Source: Planctomycetaceae bacterium
Lineage (GTDB): Bacteria > Planctomycetota > Planctomycetia > Planctomycetales > Planctomycetaceae
NCBI GenBank assembly: GCA_014762625.1
Contig: JABURQ010000012.1
Location: forward strand, 1 to 64,000
Length of the DNA: 64,000 nt
Direction of reading: 5' to 3'
Both the position numbers and the translations under genes were made by a program. Positions 8,652-17,234 of the stretch are shown piece by piece (positions within the stretch are counted from its first letter, which is position 1; each line of letters starts with the position of its first letter). The notes under the pieces are model-generated. The model saw only the letters and a program-made list of their open reading frames with translations, was not told where the DNA came from and ran no database searches.

Positions 8652-8946
8652 GAGAATCCCTGGTTTCGTGGTTGTTTGGGAGTTAGGGGAAAATCGTGGG
8701 TAAACGATCGGGCATCAATGGCAAGTATAAGTAATATGTTAGCATGGAGGCACATTCGATTCAGTTTCCACTTTTCGCCCAGGTGGCGATCCAGATTCAA
8801 CTGCGGGAAGCGGTCGTCGGCAAGAACGACGTCGAGCTCTTCCCGAGAATGATCGCCGAGACATTCCTCCAGAACCATGATCGGTATTCAAGGAAGGACG
8901 GGCTCCGCGCTGTCAAATATTTCAGGATGCCTCCAAGCCATGAAGC

Positions 8947-9336
8947 TTATCCTACTGCGGGTCCTTCGATCGTAAACATCGCCGCCGCGAATGCGATTCC
9001 CAGCACGTGTAGTAACGCAATGAGCAAGACGACGCCGTAGATGGTGTCGAGGGAATGATCGGTCTTCTTTTCCGATTTCGCGATCCGTCTGGTGACAACT
9101 CCCACGACCCAGGTCCAGTGCAACATCACGTGCAGCAAAATCGCCGCCGCAAAGACACACAACACGATAAACTGCGCGTCGGACCAGTCGATGTAATCCC
9201 AGCCCCATAACTGATATTCAAAAACGGACGGCCCCAACGGAAACAGAAACCTCAACACCGCCGAGATCCAACCGAGGAGACAGAAGAGAATCAATAGCAG
9301 ACAGTCGAGCCAGAAATTAATCAGCGTTTTATTCAT
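8947..9336 (-). CDS. Small polytopic membrane protein at the end of the oxidase operon
   Basis: The 129-residue protein has three hydrophobic segments (about residues 10-30, 55-85 and 100-122) and conserved-looking His residues in LLHVMLHWTWVVG and ALLHVLG. Its ATG overlaps the stop of the SafE-like gene by four bases, so it is the last gene of the respiratory operon. The layout resembles DUF4405-type membrane proteins, where histidines may bind heme; I recall this only loosely. A role in cytochrome assembly is inferred from position. Confidence 0.65.
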   Translation of the reverse strand: MNKTLINFWLDCLLLILFCLLGWISAVLRFLFPLGPSVFEYQLWGWDYIDWSDAQFIVLCVFAAAILLHVMLHWTWVVGVVTRRIAKSEKKTDHSLDTIYGVVLLIALLHVLGIAFAAAMFTIEGPAVG

Positions 9337-10055
9337 GAAGACTCAGAAGCCGTATCGGTGTGACAAAAGGGACAAGGAACGGGCGAGCTGGATTGTCGGG
9401 ATGCGGCAAATGCGACTCCGCGACTGACGGTTAATACCCCGGTAAGAATCACGACTACTGCGGCGGCTCGGAAAAGTTGTTGTCGTTTTCCGATTGAGAG
9501 TGCCGACACAGACAAGCCCGTCAACACCATCAACGGAACGGTCCCCAATCCAAACAACGTCATGACCAAAGCTCCCGACAGGAAGTTCCCCGTCGCAGAG
9601 GCGAGCGCCAAAAACGCATAGACCAGTCCACAGGGGAGAAACCCGGTCAGGATACCGGCGATTAACATATCCGAGGAACGCGAGGAAAGGAGGAAATTGC
9701 GGAAGAAACTCCCCATCAGGCAGGGAGCACCGCTCGTCGAGGTCTCTGTTCCGGGAACCCAACCGATGATGGAGAGCCCCTGCCAGACCAGCAGTAAACC
9801 GGCAGCGATCGACAAAAACGCCGAGACGTTGATCAAGGTTCCCGCATAATTCTTTAACGAGGCTCCCGCGAAGCCCGCGACGGCGCCGAGAAAAGCATAG
9901 GTGAAAATGCGACCGAGGCTGTAAACCAGTTGTCGACCGGTGTTACTCATCGCAGATTGTGAATTCGATCCGATCGAGAGGGCAAACCCGCCGCACATCC
10001 CCACGCAATGCGAAGAGCCCAGCAGTCCACCGATCAAAATCAACACATATTCCAT
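9333..10055 (-). CDS. SafE/TauE-like (UreH/DsbD-type) membrane protein, cytochrome oxidase maturation
   Basis: The 240-residue protein has about six membrane segments. The first contains GGLLGSSHCVGMCGGFAL, the signature of the sulfite-exporter TauE/SafE-like family (UreH domain), with two Cys and one His that could handle copper. The fourth contains GILTGFLPCGLVYAFLALA with another conserved Pro-Cys. The C-terminus adds a CPFCH motif. In many bacteria a gene of this family (often called CcoH- or CcoS-neighbour) follows ccoI and takes part in copper delivery to cbb3 oxidase. Here it starts one base after the ATPase stop, which fits that role. Confidence 0.8.
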   Translation of the reverse strand: MEYVLILIGGLLGSSHCVGMCGGFALSIGSNSQSAMSNTGRQLVYSLGRIFTYAFLGAVAGFAGASLKNYAGTLINVSAFLSIAAGLLLVWQGLSIIGWVPGTETSTSGAPCLMGSFFRNFLLSSRSSDMLIAGILTGFLPCGLVYAFLALASATGNFLSGALVMTLFGLGTVPLMVLTGLSVSALSIGKRQQLFRAAAVVVILTGVLTVSRGVAFAASRQSSSPVPCPFCHTDTASESS

Positions 10056-10056
10056 C

Positions 10057-12273
10057 TCAGAATGTCACCGTCTCCAGGGAGGAGGATTCCTCGGTGGGAG
10101 TCGCTGTCCGTTCTTCCGTTGTCTCTCTTGTTGATGTCTCTCTCTCCTGGGCGTCCGAACGATCCTCGAATCCCGGGATTCTCAGCGAGTTGGTAATCAC
10201 AAACAGACTGCTGCCGAACATCAAAATCGCCGAGATCACGGGATTCAACTGTCCGGCGGCCGCGAGCGCGATCCCTCCTACGTTGTAACCAAAAGCCCAG
10301 AAGAGATTCCACCGCACGGTGCGCATCGTCTGGCGAGAAAGGTCTATCAAACAAGGTAACACAGCGAGATCATTTCCCAACAGGCAAATGCCGGCGGAGT
10401 CGCGCGCCAGATCGGTACCCCCCCCGAACGTCAAGCCGACATCGGCGGCGGTCAGCGCGGGGGCGTCGTTCACGCCGTCCCCCACCATTAACACACGATG
10501 CCTTTGAGCCTGACGTTGTTGCACGTGTTTCGCTTTTTCGTCCGGCAAAAGTTCCCCCTGAACGGGAATCTGCAACGTGTTTGCCATCGAGGTCGCGCGC
10601 TGTTGGCGGTCTCCAGTCAAAACTTCCAATGACAGGCTTTGAGATCGAAGTTCGGAAAGAACCGTTTCGGTTTCCGGACGAAGTTCTTCCGCGAACGACA
10701 TCGCTCCCAGTAATCTCTGCCCCTGAGCCACATACACCAGCAAGCCGTCGTCGGCATTGTCTTGCAGTTGTGACTCGAAGGCGGACGGAATCATCACGCC
10801 CTGCTCGTGCATCCAGCGTTGGTTCCCCAGCAACAGGGATTCCCCCGAATCTTCAGCTCTGCCCGACACGCCTTTCCCCGGAATTTGCGCGACATCCGTC
10901 AATGTTAGCCGAGATATTGAGGGAGCTGATTCATCCGCCAGAATCGCCCGGCAAAGTGGATGCGAGGAATGTTCGGCGAGCGAGATCGCCGCTTGTCGGA
11001 GTTCTGCGGTTGTTGTTGCGTCTGTGGGGATGAGGCTGGTGAGTTGTGTTTCGCCGGTGGTCAGCGTGCCGGTTTTGTCGAAGCAGATGGTGTCGATCCG
11101 TGCCAGTTGTTCCAGGGCGTCTCCATTCCGGAACAGCACCTGAGCGCGGGTTGCCCGGCTCATGGCATTCCAGATCGCCAGCGGCGTCGCCAGTCCCAAC
11201 GCACACGGACAGGAAACTAACAACACAGAGAGCCCACTCATGAGGCCGAGCTCCCAACCGGTTTGTGTTCCGTGCCAGATGGTGGCAGCCACCGCGATGA
11301 TGACGACTAATGGGAAGAACAAGGTCGCCACCCGGTCGGCGAGCCGCGCGTAACGTCCTTTTTGCAGACGCGCTTGCCGCACGATCTCCAACATTCGGGC
11401 GAGCGTATCTTCGCGGGGAGCCGCCGTCACTCGCAACGTCAGTGAATGATCGAGCAGCAGACTGCCGGAGTAAACGGCTTGTCCGACATCGACACCTTTG
11501 AGCTCGGATTCGCCCGTCAGGATCTGTTGATCGACGTGGGCTTGCCCCGAGATGACTTCCCCATCGAGTGGGATCCGTTCGCCGGGGAAAACGCGAATCA
11601 AGTCTCCCGGCTGGATTTCATCTCGCGCCGTTTCTACGAGAGTATCGTCGTTCAATTTTTGGACGACCGGCGGAATCAGTTCTTCCAGTTGATCGAGGGA
11701 AGCGTTCGCTTTCTGGCGACCAACCGCTTCAATCCAGCGTCCCAGCGTCACCAGAACCAGCACCATGCAAACGACTTCAAAGTACAGATGCCCCTCGCCT
11801 CGAAAAACGGTGACGGCGGAATATCCAAACGCAGAGAGGATCCCCACGGAGATGAGCAGATCGGTCGAGGGACGGCCCTGCAGGGTGGATTGAATCGCGT
11901 TGACCACCAGTGGTTGTCCCAGGAGAAACAAGACCGGGATCGTAAACAGAAGCGAGATGTAACGAAACAAGTCGGTCAGGGTGGCGGTGGCCTGATCGCC
12001 GAGATCGAAACCGTAGACATCCTGCGACCAGAGAGCCAGCGTGAAGACCATCACATTCATCGAGAGAAAAATGGCGATTCCGAGTCGCGTCAACAAGGCG
12101 CGCGACTGCTGATCGGGACTTCGTTCGGCGGTGATTTGAGCGGCGACGCGACACCCCAGGCAGCAATATTGGGGTTCGCGGGATGAAGGGGGAGCGGAGT
12201 TCGACCACCAGGCGCGCGGGATCGGCAAGCGACAATAATCGCAGAGCGTGCGGCTGATGGAGGAATCGCTCAT
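10057..12273 (-). CDS. ccoI: CcoI/FixI-like copper-translocating P1B-type ATPase
   Basis: The 738-residue protein has the P1B signatures: CPC in a membrane helix (355-357), the phosphorylation site DKTGTLT with Asp399, PGKGVSG, HP in HSSHPLCRA, and GDGVNDAPAL. The N-terminus carries five Cys (C11, C14, C37, C38, C41; YCCLGC) as in CcoI/FixI proteins, but the usual heavy-metal-associated domain seems to be missing: membrane helices begin near residue 64. It should pump copper to the periplasmic side for assembly of the oxidase encoded upstream. The gene overlaps the preceding small gene by four bases and is followed one base later by the SafE-like gene. Confidence 0.88.
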   Translation of the reverse strand: MSDSSISRTLCDYCRLPIPRAWWSNSAPPSSREPQYCCLGCRVAAQITAERSPDQQSRALLTRLGIAIFLSMNVMVFTLALWSQDVYGFDLGDQATATLTDLFRYISLLFTIPVLFLLGQPLVVNAIQSTLQGRPSTDLLISVGILSAFGYSAVTVFRGEGHLYFEVVCMVLVLVTLGRWIEAVGRQKANASLDQLEELIPPVVQKLNDDTLVETARDEIQPGDLIRVFPGERIPLDGEVISGQAHVDQQILTGESELKGVDVGQAVYSGSLLLDHSLTLRVTAAPREDTLARMLEIVRQARLQKGRYARLADRVATLFFPLVVIIAVAATIWHGTQTGWELGLMSGLSVLLVSCPCALGLATPLAIWNAMSRATRAQVLFRNGDALEQLARIDTICFDKTGTLTTGETQLTSLIPTDATTTAELRQAAISLAEHSSHPLCRAILADESAPSISRLTLTDVAQIPGKGVSGRAEDSGESLLLGNQRWMHEQGVMIPSAFESQLQDNADDGLLVYVAQGQRLLGAMSFAEELRPETETVLSELRSQSLSLEVLTGDRQQRATSMANTLQIPVQGELLPDEKAKHVQQRQAQRHRVLMVGDGVNDAPALTAADVGLTFGGGTDLARDSAGICLLGNDLAVLPCLIDLSRQTMRTVRWNLFWAFGYNVGGIALAAAGQLNPVISAILMFGSSLFVITNSLRIPGFEDRSDAQERETSTRETTEERTATPTEESSSLETVTF

Positions 12274-12446
12274 GGAGGCGATTCCATTTCAATCGGAATC
12301 ATGGGGAGCGCCCAGCGAATCGCATAAAAGATGGCAAACGCCCAGAAAAGAATCCAGATCGCGCGCACATACCAGGGAATATCGTTCCCTGTGTAATGGT
12401 GAAACAGAGATTCTTCGCTGGCGGTTGTATCTTCCGGTTCCGTCAT
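12270..12446 (-). CDS. 58-residue single-span protein of the cbb3 operon
   Basis: From the ATG at 12446 the product is 58 residues: an acidic start (MTEPEDTTASEESLFHHYTG), then WYVRAIWILFWAFAIFYAIRW as one membrane helix, then a short tail. The longer frame from 12593 overlaps the neighbour and is unlikely. The layout (acidic head, then one helix rich in Trp and Tyr) resembles the N-terminal FixP/CcoP anchor or a CcoQ-like subunit, but it has no heme motif. It overlaps the ATPase start by four bases. A small oxidase subunit is the best guess. Confidence 0.7.
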   Translation of the reverse strand: MTEPEDTTASEESLFHHYTGNDIPWYVRAIWILFWAFAIFYAIRWALPMIPIEMESPP

Positions 12447-12484
12447 AACGTGTTCTCTTGAGTTCAGAATCCTGTGAATGGTGA

Positions 12485-12820
12485 TCAGTGAGAGGCTCGT
12501 TCGTTTAGTTTCTGTTCGATTTCCAGCATCGATTCTTTCGGGCGTTCGATATCGCGGAACATTCCCTGGAACGTGGCCCAAATCAGCAGGCATAAAAAAC
12601 CAAGACTGGCGAACAGATAATTCATGATCGGTGTGAGCGCGAACCGTCCCGAATCTTCTCCCTGGAGGACGTGCATCAATTCCAGAAACTTCAATCCGAA
12701 TCCCAGCAGACTGGGAATCAGGATCAGGACCGCCAACACCATCGTCACGATGAAGACCGTCTGATTGGAATTGCGCGATTGGTTTTTCGGTTCCGAGGTT
12801 TTTTGCTCTGGATCAGTCAT
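12485..12820 (-). CDS. Two-span membrane protein of the cbb3 operon
   Basis: The start at 12820 (MTDPEQKTSEPKNQSR) gives 111 residues and overlaps the end of the CcoO gene by eight bases. There are two hydrophobic segments, VFIVTMVLAVLILIPSLLGF and YLFASLGFLCLLIWATF, then a charged tail (RDIERPKESMLEIEQKLNER). I know no function. Its position between ccoO and ccoI suggests a lineage-specific subunit or assembly factor of the oxidase. Confidence 0.7.
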   Translation of the reverse strand: MTDPEQKTSEPKNQSRNSNQTVFIVTMVLAVLILIPSLLGFGLKFLELMHVLQGEDSGRFALTPIMNYLFASLGFLCLLIWATFQGMFRDIERPKESMLEIEQKLNERASH

Positions 12821-13601
12821 TGCTATCTCCCGCCTGTTCTGCGGCGATTTCCTGAAGGACAGTCTCAGCATCTTCCAGTTCGATGTTCATCTTCAGCACG
12901 GAAGATTCGTCGTACTGTTCGTAGAGCGGATAACTTTCCAACCACGAACCGAGCCATTGGACATAAGTCATGATGGCGAGTCCCCGCTCGTTCGGTTTCG
13001 CGGGCGAACCGTCAAAGAACCAGGGATACTCGGGCATCGGAGAGTTCTGAGACAGATCGCGCGGACGGAAAAAATGCACCGCGTGCCAGTCGTTCGAGCG
13101 CCGCCCCCCTTCGCGGCTGAGATCCGGACCGACGCGGCGGGTTCCGAACATCACCGGTCGCTGGAGTTCGTTTTCATACTCCTCGGATTTGGCGACCGGT
13201 CCCCAGCGTTTGGATTCGTTCGACACCGGACGGACAAACTGGCTGTGACAATGCCAGCAACCTTCGCCGACGTAAATCTTGTGTCCCAGGGTTAAAGCCT
13301 CGGCACATTTCTCATTCCACCACTCATCGGGGTTGTCTGCGTTCTCGGGAGTACCGTAGACCTCTTTGAACTGTTCCGGAAATCGCATCGCCAGATCTTC
13401 GAACTGATACCGCAGGTTCGGATTGATCAGTTCTTCGACGGTCTTCTCCGGTTGGTTGGCGAGGTTGGTCGAAACGCCGGCTTCGACTTCATCGTCCGTC
13501 ACGCTGTACATGAGAGCCGGAACGATGGCGTTGGAGAGGAAGGCGAGAAAGAAAAATCCCAACCCGGCTACCAGAAAAATACCAGACTTACTTTCAAACA
13601 T
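12813..13601 (-). CDS. ccoO: cbb3-type cytochrome c oxidase subunit II (mono-heme cytochrome c)
   Basis: The 262-residue protein has one N-terminal membrane anchor (residues about 7-30) and a periplasmic domain with a single heme site, CWHCH (C115, C118, H119), in the CcoO-typical context GEGCWHCHSQFVRP. Further CcoO motifs are RRVGPDLSREGGRRSNDWH and MPEYPWFF, which supplies the methionine ligand. It passes electrons to CcoN. The gene lies 68 bases after ccoN. Confidence 0.93.
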   Translation of the reverse strand: MFESKSGIFLVAGLGFFFLAFLSNAIVPALMYSVTDDEVEAGVSTNLANQPEKTVEELINPNLRYQFEDLAMRFPEQFKEVYGTPENADNPDEWWNEKCAEALTLGHKIYVGEGCWHCHSQFVRPVSNESKRWGPVAKSEEYENELQRPVMFGTRRVGPDLSREGGRRSNDWHAVHFFRPRDLSQNSPMPEYPWFFDGSPAKPNERGLAIMTYVQWLGSWLESYPLYEQYDESSVLKMNIELEDAETVLQEIAAEQAGDSND

Positions 13602-13669
13602 AATGACAACTCGAGTTCAAAAGGTAATACGTCGGAAATGGATCACGCTTCGAGGTTTCAATCGCTTAC

Positions 13670-15112
13670 TCAGGCACCCGCCGCAACCGGTTCCGCACGA
13701 TGCTGGCCGGTTTTGGGAACGGCATTCGTCTTCAACGCCAAACGCCAGGTCATCAGCAGGTTGAACAGGAAACAGAACAGTCCGAGGAACATGGCCAATC
13801 CAGCCACCACGCGCACCATCCAAAACGGAATCGAAATTGCGATCGATTCTTCCCAGGGAAACAACGCCGCCCAGGAATAACCCTGAAAGATGCCGCCCAA
13901 AATCAAATCGGTCGCCATCACCAGAATCCCACCCGCCGACAACCAGTAATGCCACTGGCAAAGTCTCTTCGAATACCAGGCGACCCCCAGCAGACGCGGG
14001 AAGAGATAGGTCATCACGCCGAAGATCCACATGCTGAACACTCCGAACATCACCAGATGAGCGTGTCCCACGACCCAATCGGTAAAGTGAATCAGTTTCT
14101 GAAAGGTCATCGTCACCTGGAAAGAACATTGCAAACAGGTCAGAAAGTAATAGACGATCCCGGTATAAAACCAGCGGATCGGCAGATTTTCGACCGCTTT
14201 ACGTCCATCGCCCCAGATCGTCCCAAAGAAGTTGATCACGACGGTCAACACCACCAGTTCCACAGCGATCGTCGAAATGACGGCTCCGTACTGGAGAAAC
14301 ATCGGGATCGGTGTGTAGAGGAAGTGGTGAATTCCCTGCAGCGGATAAAAGAAAGCCAGCCCCCAGAAACCGATGATCGATAACGCGTGAGACCAGATCG
14401 GTTTCTTGAGAATGATCGGCACGAAGTAATACATCAGCCCCCAACCGATGGGAGTCACGAATAAGCCGACCAGGTCGTGGATGAAAAGTCCGCCGACTGC
14501 GCCGGCGCTCGAACCGTTCACGAAATATTCCGGCATGAAATTCCCCATCGCGTACGTGAGGAAGGTCCAGATAAACGCCGCGATGAAATACCAAAGCGTC
14601 ACATACATTGGACCTTTCAGCTTCACAATCGGGGCCATGAAGTTGACCGCGACCAATGCCAATCCCAGCAAAGCCACCGGATCGATCCAGACAGGCGTTT
14701 CGCCCCATTCCAGCCCCTGGGCTTGTCCCAAGAGCAATCCCACCGCCGTCGAGAGCACCACTATCTGCCAGGCCGCAAAAATGAAGTAGGACAACTTGCG
14801 GCTGAGGACCGGCTGGAGAGTGAGACGCGGAACGGCCCAGTGGAGGGCGCCGAGAAACGCGTTCGCGATGAATCCGTAGGCGACGGCGTTGGTATGGACC
14901 ATCCGCCAGCGTCCGGGAGAAAAGATTTCGATTCCCGAAAACGGATTGTGATTAATTAATTGGAACGCCATCAACAGGCCACCCAGCATGGAAATGACCA
15001 GATAAGTCAGCGCGGCCAGGAAATACCAGATGACGAGACGTTCCTCGACCAGAGTCTTCGGATCGGGCACTTCTTGAATGTCTTGGACGGACGTCGCCTG
15101 TGCGTCGCTCAT
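13670..15112 (-). CDS. ccoN: cbb3-type cytochrome c oxidase subunit I
   Basis: The 480-residue protein has about 12 membrane helices. RMVHTNAVAYGF carries a heme-b histidine ligand; HDLVGLFVTPIGWGLMYYFVP and GIHHFLYTPIP carry the Cu(B) histidines and tyrosine region; HFTDWVVGHAHLVMFG carries the heme ligands of helix X. The pattern is that of CcoN or its close relative NorB; the CcoO gene next to it favours an oxygen reductase, though an NO reductase-like function is not strictly excluded. It overlaps the upstream membrane-protein gene by four bases (ATGA). Confidence 0.92.
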   Translation of the reverse strand: MSDAQATSVQDIQEVPDPKTLVEERLVIWYFLAALTYLVISMLGGLLMAFQLINHNPFSGIEIFSPGRWRMVHTNAVAYGFIANAFLGALHWAVPRLTLQPVLSRKLSYFIFAAWQIVVLSTAVGLLLGQAQGLEWGETPVWIDPVALLGLALVAVNFMAPIVKLKGPMYVTLWYFIAAFIWTFLTYAMGNFMPEYFVNGSSAGAVGGLFIHDLVGLFVTPIGWGLMYYFVPIILKKPIWSHALSIIGFWGLAFFYPLQGIHHFLYTPIPMFLQYGAVISTIAVELVVLTVVINFFGTIWGDGRKAVENLPIRWFYTGIVYYFLTCLQCSFQVTMTFQKLIHFTDWVVGHAHLVMFGVFSMWIFGVMTYLFPRLLGVAWYSKRLCQWHYWLSAGGILVMATDLILGGIFQGYSWAALFPWEESIAISIPFWMVRVVAGLAMFLGLFCFLFNLLMTWRLALKTNAVPKTGQHRAEPVAAGA

Positions 15113-15780
15113 TGCTTCTCCATCGGACGTATGTATTGGTGGAATTCTCCCAGAGGATACATGGCAGCGATCGTGACACCGAAGACGGCGTGAGTCACGG
15201 CAGCCACCCAGGGCGGAAGATATTCACCGCTGGTAATAAAAGCTTTTTCAAACAACAAAGGTTGGAGCCAGGAGAGGATGCCGTAGAAATTGATTCCCCA
15301 GACGATGAGCCCGAGGATTGCACCGAACAGCACCCGTAAGACGGCGTTAGCATTGGGAACGAATCTTGCAAGCGCCATATAGATCGGAACACCAAGCAAC
15401 ATTCCCGTAAACAGATAGAGACAACATCCGAAAGCCAGAATCATGCCGTCACCGATCGCTCCGATTGTCTTTTCTCCCTGACTGAGCAGCAGGGCTTTTT
15501 CCCCCAGAGGGAACGTGAGGTAGACGCGGATCAATTCCAGGGCAGATCCTTTCCCCGCGACGACCGAGCCGACCACATTCAACAGCAGACTCACCATCGC
15601 GGCAATCAAGCCGAGCAGCGACCCCGTCAAGGCATAATACGTTCCGTAATAACCTTGCGGACTCCATCCTTTGCTCGCCTGCTGTTCGTTGAGCAATCGC
15701 TCGATTTCACGTTCGCGCGAGCGCAACTGCTCTAGCTCGCTACGTAATTCATCGACATTTTGAGACGCTGCCGTGTTCAA
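15109..15780 (-). CDS. Unrecognised membrane protein upstream of ccoN
   Basis: The 223-residue protein begins with a coiled coil (about residues 8-35, VDELRSELEQLRSREREIE) and then has about five membrane helices, including ALTGSLLGLIAAMVSLLL and AVTHAVFGVTIAAMYPLG. It starts 39 bases after the di-heme cytochrome gene and its stop overlaps the ccoN start. I recall no family with a known role. The tight coupling to ccoN argues for a structural or assembly part of the oxidase. Confidence 0.75.
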   Translation of the reverse strand: MNTAASQNVDELRSELEQLRSREREIERLLNEQQASKGWSPQGYYGTYYALTGSLLGLIAAMVSLLLNVVGSVVAGKGSALELIRVYLTFPLGEKALLLSQGEKTIGAIGDGMILAFGCCLYLFTGMLLGVPIYMALARFVPNANAVLRVLFGAILGLIVWGINFYGILSWLQPLLFEKAFITSGEYLPPWVAAVTHAVFGVTIAAMYPLGEFHQYIRPMEKQ

Positions 15781-15819
15781 CTCGTTCTCCTCTTCTTCAA
15801 CCTGGGATATCCTGAGGGG

Positions 15820-16983
15820 CTATTCGTCGGGCGATTCCGCGTCCGCCACTGACTCGGAGAGTTCCATGGTGGCTTCCAGAACAGATTCTCCCGGCTTGGG
15901 GAACTCGATCGGATCGATGCTTGTGCCGCGTCTGCGCTCATTGGCGAGATACAACACATATGCCGTCAAATCCCAGAGTGTGTCAGGATTGTCTTGAAGC
16001 GATTTGGAAAAGTTGGGCATCGGTGTACCGTTGATGCCGGAGTGAATGCGGCGATAGACATCCAGCGGATCGTCTCCTCCATGCAGCATTCCCGAGGTGA
16101 TGTCGGCGGCTTTGGTGACGAATCCCCAGGTGTCTTTCCGGACTTCGCCTTCCGTCGCGCCGCGTCCATCTGCGCCGTGACATTTGTGACAGCCCACTTT
16201 GAGGAATGCCTTGTATCCTCGTTTCACATGGTCTTCCGTAAACTGGGGACGTGAAGTGATGGGGTAGACGGTCGCCGATTCCGCTTTTTCCCACCCTTCC
16301 GCAATTCGTTCCACCAGATCGGAAATATACTCGGCTCGTAACTCGGCTGTCTCTTCGTCGGTATCTCCTTCTTCGAACGCGACCTCTTCCGCCTCGATCA
16401 ATAACGCATCCTCCAATTCGCCGCGCCGCGACAAGGCGATCACATAATCGAGAACCGCTTTCAGATCCTGCTCCGGCAGGAGCGCAAACGAGGGCATCGA
16501 TGTTCCCGAAACACCTTCCATCAGCGTGTTCATCAAATCCTCGCGACGAGGCTTGTAGCCGTAGGGAGTGGAGGTGAACTTGAACTTCCCTTGCCGATAA
16601 TCGCGGGGACGCGGACGCAAGATATCGGCGGCCTCCCCTTTGCCGTCACCGGTCACGCCGTGACATTGGACGCAGTAAAACGAATAGACTTCCTGTCCCT
16701 GCTTGAGCTGATCGAGATCGAAGTCCGGATCGCCCAGCATTTTCGGATTCTGCCAGGTGCCGCTATGTTCGAGCAGCGCGGATTTGGTGATGTCGAACAG
16801 CAACTGCTCCTCTTCGTCATCACTCTCTTGCCACTCCTGAACCTGTTCGTGATAAGTCCATTCGGGAACTTCTTCTCGCCCGCATCCGATTCCGCCGCAG
16901 GCGATTCCCATAATCCACATGCTCAGCCACCAGCGGCTCGCATGACATTGATTGGTCTCCCGCATGGAGAGCATTCCCTTCAT
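15820..16983 (-). CDS. Di-heme cytochrome c lipoprotein, likely electron donor to the oxidase
   Basis: The protein is 387 residues from 16983; an internal ATG at 16965 with AAGGGA upstream is perhaps the true start. A hydrophobic signal ends at Cys residues (IACGGIGCG) that may carry lipid. There are two c-type heme motifs, CVQCH (C104-H108) and CHKCH (C265-H269), each followed by a Met-containing segment (TSMPSF and GTPMPNF), so two mono-heme cytochrome c domains. An acidic region (EEVAFEEGDTDEETAEL) links them. It heads the operon that contains ccoN and ccoO, which has no ccoP. It probably replaces the di-heme CcoP subunit. Confidence 0.85.
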   Translation of the reverse strand: MKGMLSMRETNQCHASRWWLSMWIMGIACGGIGCGREEVPEWTYHEQVQEWQESDDEEEQLLFDITKSALLEHSGTWQNPKMLGDPDFDLDQLKQGQEVYSFYCVQCHGVTGDGKGEAADILRPRPRDYRQGKFKFTSTPYGYKPRREDLMNTLMEGVSGTSMPSFALLPEQDLKAVLDYVIALSRRGELEDALLIEAEEVAFEEGDTDEETAELRAEYISDLVERIAEGWEKAESATVYPITSRPQFTEDHVKRGYKAFLKVGCHKCHGADGRGATEGEVRKDTWGFVTKAADITSGMLHGGDDPLDVYRRIHSGINGTPMPNFSKSLQDNPDTLWDLTAYVLYLANERRRGTSIDPIEFPKPGESVLEATMELSESVADAESPDE

Positions 16984-17036
16984 GAGTTCTCAAGTCGCGT
17001 TGCAAATGACCCTTCTAATAAAACATCTCTTTTTCG

Positions 17037-17112
17037 GAGTTCAAGAACAAGTTCCGCGAACTCATGAAATCGGAAGATGTTTTAAGAACATTTAACATCA
17101 CATTTAATGTGA
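17037..17112. promoter_or_regulatory. Inverted repeats in the divergent promoter region
   Basis: Two palindromes lie between the oxidase operon and the cupredoxin gene. One is GAGTTC (17037-17042) paired with GAACTC (17058-17063), with GTTCCGCGAAC inside it. The other is TCACAT-TTA-ATGTGA (17098-17112), perfect six-base arms. Either could bind a dimeric regulator that couples the two transcripts. I cannot assign a known regulator; the second is not a standard FNR or CRP site. Confidence 0.35.
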
Positions 17113-17234
17113 AATTGTCGGTCCTCAGAAAAAGCGACTCCCACATTCCAGAATCAGAAACTCGACTTGAACTCCTCGTGTTCAGATCTCATAGTAAAAG
17201 TGAACTATTCAATTACTCACAGGGAGACCCATCG

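Noticed and set aside
8648-8878. 76-residue minus-strand ORF before the GDPD gene
   Set aside because: No domain, no good start; overlaps the GDPD start. Probably non-coding leader.
8744-9040. 98-residue plus-strand ORF
   Set aside because: It overlaps the end of the minus-strand oxidase-operon membrane protein and has no recognisable motif or ribosome site.
13700-14383. 227-residue plus-strand ORF opposite ccoN
   Set aside because: It is antisense to the ccoN gene, whose motifs are unmistakable.
17064-17234. 57-codon N-terminal extension of the cupredoxin lipoprotein
   Set aside because: It would bury the lipoprotein signal and it lies over the promoter palindromes.
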